DNA from: Bacteroidales bacterium
GTDB lineage: Bacteria; Bacteroidota; Bacteroidia; Bacteroidales; VadinHA17
Length of the DNA stretch: 6,104 nucleotides
Direction: 5' to 3'
Assembly (NCBI GenBank): GCA_013314865.1
Contig: JABUEV010000163.1
Span: 1-6,104 of the forward strand
The position numbers and the translations under genes are program-made. The notes below the pieces were generated by a model. The model worked only from the letters and a program-made list of their open reading frames with translations. It was not told where the DNA came from and searched no databases. How positions within the stretch are numbered: the first letter of the stretch is position 1; each line of letters opens with the position of its first letter. This document shows, in pieces, positions 1 to 3,444 of the stretch.

Positions 1-1
1 T

Positions 2-409
2 TACAAACTGGTTTACAACAATTTTTCTGTTGACAGAATGAGACTTATGGGATTTGCCCTAAGTCAGAGAATGGAAATCCTGCCTGAATTTAAAAGTGCA
101 TATATTTACCTGACGAAAGAAGATCTTGTAAAATTCAATCATGTAAAAGGAGATACTGAGGGTTTTGTAAATCTGCCCTTATCGATTAAAAACATCTTTT
201 TCTCAACGCTTTTTATTGAGAAGGATAATTTTGTAAAACTTTCGTTCCGCTCAAGGGGAAAATTTCCTGTGAATGAATTTGCGTCAAGATACTTTTCGGG
301 AGGAGGTCACCTGAATGCATCAGGTGGCGAATATTATGACACTCTTGAAAATACGATTAAATATTTCAAAAGCATCCTGAAAGAAATTTACCGGGAGATT
401 GATGAGTAG
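2..409 (+). CDS. nrnA: DHH/DHHA1 family phosphoesterase, NrnA-like (nanoRNase / pAp phosphatase), C-terminal part only
   Basis: This is the 3' end of a gene that begins upstream of the window; 135 codons are visible and the frame is already open at base 2. The visible part is the DHHA1 substrate-binding domain, with the hallmark GGGHLNASGG at visible residues 100-109 (bases 299-328), preceded by the family-like segment FPVNEFAS. The frame upstream of the first ATG (base 38) reads VYNNFSVDR, which continues the domain, so that ATG is internal and not the start. In this family the protein is cytoplasmic, degrades 2-5 nt RNA oligomers and dephosphorylates pAp; the catalytic DHH domain lies outside the window, so activity cannot be judged here. 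Its stop codon lies inside the next gene, which suggests translational coupling. A different DHH-DHHA1 subfamily is possible, but Bacteroidota context favours NrnA. Confidence 0.88.
   Translation, partial: YKLVYNNFSVDRMRLMGFALSQRMEILPEFKSAYIYLTKEDLVKFNHVKGDTEGFVNLPLSIKNIFFSTLFIEKDNFVKLSFRSRGKFPVNEFASRYFSGGGHLNASGGEYYDTLENTIKYFKSILKEIYREIDE
393..397 (+). promoter_or_regulatory. Ribosome binding site for the first FKBP gene, inside nrnA
   Basis: GGGAG ends 4 bases before ATG 402 and lies within the last codons of nrnA. It is the only clear Shine-Dalgarno-like sequence I saw before a gene in this window, and it decides for ATG 402 over TTG 399. Together with the 8-base gene overlap it suggests coupled translation. 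Confidence 0.5.
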
Positions 410-932
410 AAGTATTTTATCCATAGTACTGCTTTTTTTATTTTTTGTGCTATTGGCAACAACTTCATCATGCAATGGCAGACCGGAACAAACAGGCACA
501 ATGAAAAAGCCCGGATCGGATGAAATGGCTGAACTGAATGCATTTCTTGTCCAGAAGGACAGGGAAAGGATTGAAAATTATATTCTCCGAAAAAACCTTA
601 AAATGTCTGAGACGGAAACAGGTTTATGGTATTCTGTAATCAAAGAGGGAAATGGAGAATATTTAACTGATAATGATCTGATCGTACTTGAATATGAATG
701 CTCTCTCCTCGACGGGACAATTTGTTACTCCTCAGATGAGTCGGGGCCTAAGGAAATTGTAATCGGAAAAACAAAGATTGAACAGGGCCTTGACCAGGGT
801 CTCAGGATGCTGAAAAGAGGATCGGAGGCAATTCTTATTATCCCTCCGTTTCTGGGATATGGATTTGTCGGCGACGGCGGAAAAATCCCCCCCAGATCAA
901 TTATCGTTTATAAAATCAAAATATTGAAATAA
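402..932 (+). CDS. FKBP-type peptidyl-prolyl cis-trans isomerase lipoprotein, GldI-like
   Basis: A 176-residue lipoprotein. ATG at 402 is preferred over the TTG at 399 because GGGAG (393-397) sits 4 bases upstream. Residues 1-23 form a lipoprotein signal peptide ending TTSSC, with C24 as the predicted lipidated residue. A charged linker (about 34-72) leads to an FKBP domain at about 74-176, with Y98, L102-G105 (LLDG), the GLDQGL turn (129-134), Y153-G154 and IPPRS (162-166). The family catalyses proline isomerisation during protein folding; this one would act in the periplasm, anchored to a membrane. By alignment by eye with human FKBP12, Y26, Y82 and F99 correspond to Y98, Y153 and Y170, but F36, D37 and W59 correspond to C108, Y109 and L130, so activity may be altered. 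The gene overlaps nrnA by 8 bases. The architecture resembles the gliding-motility lipoprotein GldI, but nothing here proves a motility role. Confidence 0.9.
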   Translation: MSRSILSIVLLFLFFVLLATTSSCNGRPEQTGTMKKPGSDEMAELNAFLVQKDRERIENYILRKNLKMSETETGLWYSVIKEGNGEYLTDNDLIVLEYECSLLDGTICYSSDESGPKEIVIGKTKIEQGLDQGLRMLKRGSEAILIIPPFLGYGFVGDGGKIPPRSIIVYKIKILK

Positions 933-975
933 CAGAATGGAATAAAATTTGCGGCTAATTTGGAAATTTATAATT

Positions 976-1476
976 ATGGAAAATAAAAAGATTAAATTTT
1001 TTCAGACAGCTCTCATAGGCATAACGATTTTATTTATTGCCTCCTGTAGTATCAATACAGAAAAGTATGAACAAGAGGAGGAAATGGCTATTCAAAACTT
1101 TCTTTCCTTAAATCCTGATCTAAATTTTGAACTTAAGCCAAGCGGACTCTATTATCTGGATGTGCTCGTAGGAACAGGTCCTCAGGCGGAAACTCATGAT
1201 ACATTTTATGTTAAATTCACAGCCAGATACCTTGGCGGAGGATTGTTTGATACGAATGTCGGGACAGATGACACACTCATTTATCCTGTCAATGAGGGGA
1301 AGGTTATTGCAGGCCTCGACGAGGGGATCACATACATGAAAGAAGGCGGCAAGTCAAGAATGCTTATTCCTTCAAAGCTTGCCTTCGGAAGCACCGGAAC
1401 ATATTTTATCCCTGGATATACTCCCCTTCTGTTTGATGTTGAGCTTGTCCGTCTGAAAAAAGGCCCTGGCAATTAA
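976..1476 (+). CDS. FKBP-type peptidyl-prolyl cis-trans isomerase lipoprotein (second copy)
   Basis: A 166-residue lipoprotein. ATG 976 is chosen over an in-frame TTG at 949 because it gives a normal signal peptide: MENKKIK basic n-region, hydrophobic core, then FIASC with C24 as the lipidated cysteine. An acidic spacer (EKYEQEEE, 29-36) precedes the FKBP domain at about 56-162. By alignment by eye with FKBP12, Y26, F36, D37, W59, Y82 and F99 correspond to F81, F91, D92, L114, F137 and F153. Keeping the FD pair makes this the more conventional of the two FKBPs here. It probably assists folding of exported proteins in the periplasm. It follows the first FKBP gene by 43 bases with no terminator between, so co-transcription is likely. 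The two paralogues differ strongly, so this is not a recent duplication. Its stop overlaps the stop of the convergent methyltransferase gene. Confidence 0.9.
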   Translation: MENKKIKFFQTALIGITILFIASCSINTEKYEQEEEMAIQNFLSLNPDLNFELKPSGLYYLDVLVGTGPQAETHDTFYVKFTARYLGGGLFDTNVGTDDTLIYPVNEGKVIAGLDEGITYMKEGGKSRMLIPSKLAFGSTGTYFIPGYTPLLFDVELVRLKKGPGN

Positions 1477-1484
1477 TGCCGGCT
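1462..1484 (-). terminator. Possible intrinsic terminator for the minus-strand methyltransferase gene
   Basis: Read on the minus strand, GGCA-TTAAT-TGCC forms a 4-bp stem. It can be extended by GCC/GGC across a 2-base bulge, and CTTTTTT follows (plus-strand A-run at 1456-1461). It spans the shared stop region and lies partly inside the 3' coding end of the second FKBP gene. The plus strand has no T-run after this hairpin, so it would work only for the minus-strand gene. The stem is short, so the call is tentative. Confidence 0.35.
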
Positions 1485-2180
1485 CTGCAAAATAAAAATA
1501 ACCTGCCTCTTTCTTATATCAGGAATTTCTTTTTTCCACTGGCTGATTTTCTTTGTTTTTATAAATTCAGAAGGAAGTGTTACGTCGGCTGCGATGCAGA
1601 GCATGGTGTCATTATTGCAGGTATTCAGGATCGATTCAAGCATTTGCTGGTTCCTGTAGGGTGTTTCCATGAAAATCTGGGAGTAACCAGATCTTGATGT
1701 TTTTTCCAGATCTCTTATCTTCATTTCTCTTTCGGTCCTGTTTACCGGCAAATAACCGTTGAACGAGAACCGTTGCCCGTTCAGTCCAGAAGCTATAAGA
1801 GCAAGTATTATGGAAGAGGGACCGCTTAAGGGAATGACTTCAATGTTTCTTTCATGTGCGAGTGAAATAAGACGTGACCCCGGATCTGCTATGCCGGGAA
1901 GTCCGGCTTCGCTCATCAAACCTGTATCAGCCCCTTCCTCAACCTTTTTTAACAAGCCTGATATTTCCGAATCAGGCGTGTTAACATTTAGCTCCCTGAA
2001 TAGAGCCTCATCAACAGGAAAATCCTTGTCAATCAGTTTTAAATGTCTTCTTGCGCTACGTATATCCTCAACAATAAAGTTACGTAATGACTTTGTTATG
2101 CATATAACCTCTTCAGGAATTGTCTTCCGGAAATCTGAACTGCCCAGAGTAACAGGAATAAGAAAAATTCGGCCTGACAC
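1473..2180 (-). CDS. SAM-dependent methyltransferase, short RsmI-like (YraL-type tetrapyrrole methylase fold)
   Basis: 235 residues. GTG at 2178-2180 is chosen because it gives MSGRIFLIPVTLG, the expected N-terminus of this family, and no ATG lies in frame between it and the upstream stop. Recognisable blocks are LIPVTLG (7-13), FIVED (35-39) followed by the SARRHL segment (42-47), the S90-E91-A92-G93 and IADPG (97-101) region, PLSGPSS (117-123), SGL (131-133), a YLP motif (143-145) and FMETPYRN (170-177). These match the tetrapyrrole-methylase fold of RsmI, which 2'-O-methylates C1402 of 16S rRNA using SAM. The protein is about 50 residues shorter than E. coli RsmI and has LIPVTLG where RsmI has a TPIGN-type motif, so it belongs to the short paralogue group common in Bacteroidota. 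Its exact substrate cannot be assigned from sequence. It lies opposite the FKBP operon and converges on it. Confidence 0.88.
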   Translation of the reverse strand: MSGRIFLIPVTLGSSDFRKTIPEEVICITKSLRNFIVEDIRSARRHLKLIDKDFPVDEALFRELNVNTPDSEISGLLKKVEEGADTGLMSEAGLPGIADPGSRLISLAHERNIEVIPLSGPSSIILALIASGLNGQRFSFNGYLPVNRTEREMKIRDLEKTSRSGYSQIFMETPYRNQQMLESILNTCNNDTMLCIAADVTLPSEFIKTKKISQWKKEIPDIRKRQVIFILQSRH

Positions 2181-2197
2181 GTAAGTTAAAATTTTTA

Positions 2198-2205
2198 TAA
2201 AGATA
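2198..2205 (-). promoter_or_regulatory. Possible -7 element for the methyltransferase gene
   Basis: On the minus strand this reads TATCTTTA, matching seven of eight positions of the Bacteroidota TAnnTTTG element. It lies about 17 bases before the GTG start, which would leave a very short leader. About 20-21 bases upstream there is only a TTTTC run and no clean TTG/TTTG, so support is weak. Confidence 0.25.
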
Positions 2206-2243
2206 AAAATTAGCAGTCAGATTCTGAAAACCTTAATATGTTA

Positions 2244-2274
2244 TTGTCTGTTTGTTATTTTTAAATTAGGTTTG
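2244..2274 (+). promoter_or_regulatory. Bacteroidota-type promoter for the MBL-fold hydrolase gene
   Basis: TTG at 2244-2246 (-33-like) is followed after exactly 20 bases by TAGGTTTG at 2267-2274, a full match to the TAnnTTTG -7 element known from Bacteroides. Transcription would start near base 2280, about 15 bases before the TTG start codon. It lies in the 114-base divergent region shared with the methyltransferase gene. Confidence 0.5.
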
Positions 2275-2294
2275 TCAATTAATATCTGACAGCT

Positions 2295-3059
2295 TTGAAG
2301 ATTACTTTTTTAGGCACCGGAACCTCTCAGGGAGTGCCGGTCATAGCATGTGAATGCCCGACCTGCCTTTCGGATGACGAAAAAGATAAAAGGCTTCGTA
2401 CTTCCTTGCTTGTTGAAAAAGGCGAGACTACTGTTGTGTTTGATGCCGGGCCAGATTTCAGACAGCAGATGCTAAGGGAAAAAGTTAAAAAACTGGATGC
2501 TATCATTCTTACTCATGAGCATAAGGATCATATCTCAGGCATGGACGATGTCCGCGCTTTTAATTATATAAGCAAAGACGCAATCGATATCTATGCCGAA
2601 GAAAGAGTACAGAAAGCTGTAAGAAAAGAATACTCTTATGTTTTTGCCGAGTACCAGTACCCCGGCATTCCTAAAATGAGATTAAACACAATAGATGACT
2701 TCAGCTTCAATGTTAAAGAAATCTCATTAATCCCGATAAGGGTTTTTCATTACCGTTTGCCTGTCTATGGCTTTAGAATAGACGATTTTGCATATATTAC
2801 TGATGCCAACTATATACCTGAGGAAAGCAAGGAAAAGTTGTTTGGTATTAAGTATTTGGTTATAAATGCCCTGAGAAAGGAAAAGCATATCTCTCACTTC
2901 AGCCTAAGAGAGGCAATTGATATAATAAGGGAAATCTCGCCTCGCAAAGCCTTCATAACGCACATAAGCCATCAGATGGGCAAATATGAAGATGTTTCCC
3001 GCGAATTGCCGCCAAATGTCGTTCTGGCTTACGACAGACTCCAGATAAATTATGAATGA
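2295..3059 (+). CDS. MBL-fold metallo-hydrolase, PhnP-like
   Basis: 254 residues, cytoplasmic (no signal peptide). The start is TTG at 2295, giving MKITFLGTGTSQGVP; an in-frame stop at 2280-2282 rules out an upstream ATG. The metallo-beta-lactamase motif is T-H74-E-H76-K-D78-H79, and further probable metal ligands are H152, D170 and H223. C19, C21 and C24 (CxCxxC) with H226 match the extra structural zinc site of E. coli PhnP, which has the same three-residue spacing between its last two histidines. PhnP cleaves cyclic phosphodiesters (5-phosphoribosyl 1,2-cyclic phosphate); related enzymes act on other phosphodiesters. No C-P lyase gene is visible nearby, so the true substrate is unknown and phosphonate metabolism should not be assumed. 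All expected catalytic residues are present. The gene is transcribed alone and converges on a small lipoprotein gene 23 bases downstream. Confidence 0.92.
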   Translation: MKITFLGTGTSQGVPVIACECPTCLSDDEKDKRLRTSLLVEKGETTVVFDAGPDFRQQMLREKVKKLDAIILTHEHKDHISGMDDVRAFNYISKDAIDIYAEERVQKAVRKEYSYVFAEYQYPGIPKMRLNTIDDFSFNVKEISLIPIRVFHYRLPVYGFRIDDFAYITDANYIPEESKEKLFGIKYLVINALRKEKHISHFSLREAIDIIREISPRKAFITHISHQMGKYEDVSRELPPNVVLAYDRLQINYE

Positions 3060-3082
3060 TGAGCTGGCTTAATAAGGTTTTG

Positions 3083-3304
3083 TTATCTCCTTCTGTAACT
3101 CTTGTACAGCTTTTTTTGATAGGTTTTTGAGAAGAAATACTTGTTTCTCCCAAGTTGTGATGCATTTAAAGACGAAGCCTTGCTTCTTTTTGCATAATAG
3201 GGATTTTGCCTGGAAGTAGCACATGATAAAGTCAGGATTACCACCAGAAAAATAAAACTTGCCTTGACCGCACTGATCAGCTTTATCCCTTTTATCGTTT
3301 TCAT
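3083..3304 (-). CDS. Small, highly basic putative lipoprotein of unknown function
   Basis: 73 residues from ATG 3304 (a GTG lies directly before it at 3307). A hydrophobic segment at about 15-27 ends in LTLSC, a good lipobox with C28 as the lipidated cysteine. The mature part is 46 residues with 13 Lys/Arg, 8 Tyr/Phe and no Asp or Glu; the whole protein has no acidic residue. It contains the patch QLGRNKYFFS (50-59) and ends in RRR. I cannot assign a function. The signal peptide and lipobox argue that it is a real gene, as does the way it fills the gap between its neighbours without overlapping either. Its charge suggests binding to a polyanion such as LPS phosphate, peptidoglycan-linked polymer or nucleic acid, but that is inference. 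No clear ribosome binding site is visible. Confidence 0.65.
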   Translation of the reverse strand: MKTIKGIKLISAVKASFIFLVVILTLSCATSRQNPYYAKRSKASSLNASQLGRNKYFFSKTYQKKLYKSYRRR

Positions 3305-3381
3305 CACTTTGACCAGTTTAATAATTAGCGTTATTTCTTCAATTCAGCAGTCATATGATATTCTTAAAGCTCTCAAAACAA

Positions 3382-3411
3382 TTGCTTTAATCAGGCCAAT
3401 GTCTTATATTG
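3382..3411 (+). promoter_or_regulatory. Possible promoter for the glycoside-hydrolase/FGE-like gene
   Basis: TTG at 3382-3384 is followed after 20 bases by TATATTG at 3405-3411, which is one T short of the TAnnTTTG element. The spacing equals that of the promoter before the MBL-fold gene. Transcription would start near 3418, about 25 bases before ATG 3445. It lies in the 140-base gap between divergent genes; nothing else recognisable was seen there. Confidence 0.3.
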
Positions 3412-3444
3412 CATAAAATTATTCATTACCATAATCTTCAGGAT

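Noticed and set aside
949..975. TTG-initiated N-terminal extension of the second FKBP
   Set aside because: Starting at ATG 976 gives a standard lipoprotein signal peptide; the extension adds nine residues of no clear role ahead of it.
1476..1697. 73-residue plus-strand open frame right after the second FKBP gene
   Set aside because: It is antisense to the C-terminal part of the methyltransferase gene and has no motif or start signal.
1893..1907. GCCGG-GAAGT-CCGGC inverted repeat
   Set aside because: It falls inside the conserved SEAGLPGIADPG region of the methyltransferase; codon constraint explains it, and no T-run follows.
1759..2184. 141-residue plus-strand open frame
   Set aside because: It lies antisense to the methyltransferase gene, whose family motifs are clear; the plus-strand translation shows no recognisable motif.
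2295..3059. Assigning the MBL-fold gene to phosphonate degradation as phnP
   Set aside because: Metal and zinc-site residues fit PhnP, but no C-P lyase genes are visible and this type is widespread in Bacteroidota without them.
2953..3165. 70-residue minus-strand open frame
   Set aside because: It overlaps both the end of the MBL-fold gene and the small lipoprotein gene in another frame, and shows no signal or motif.
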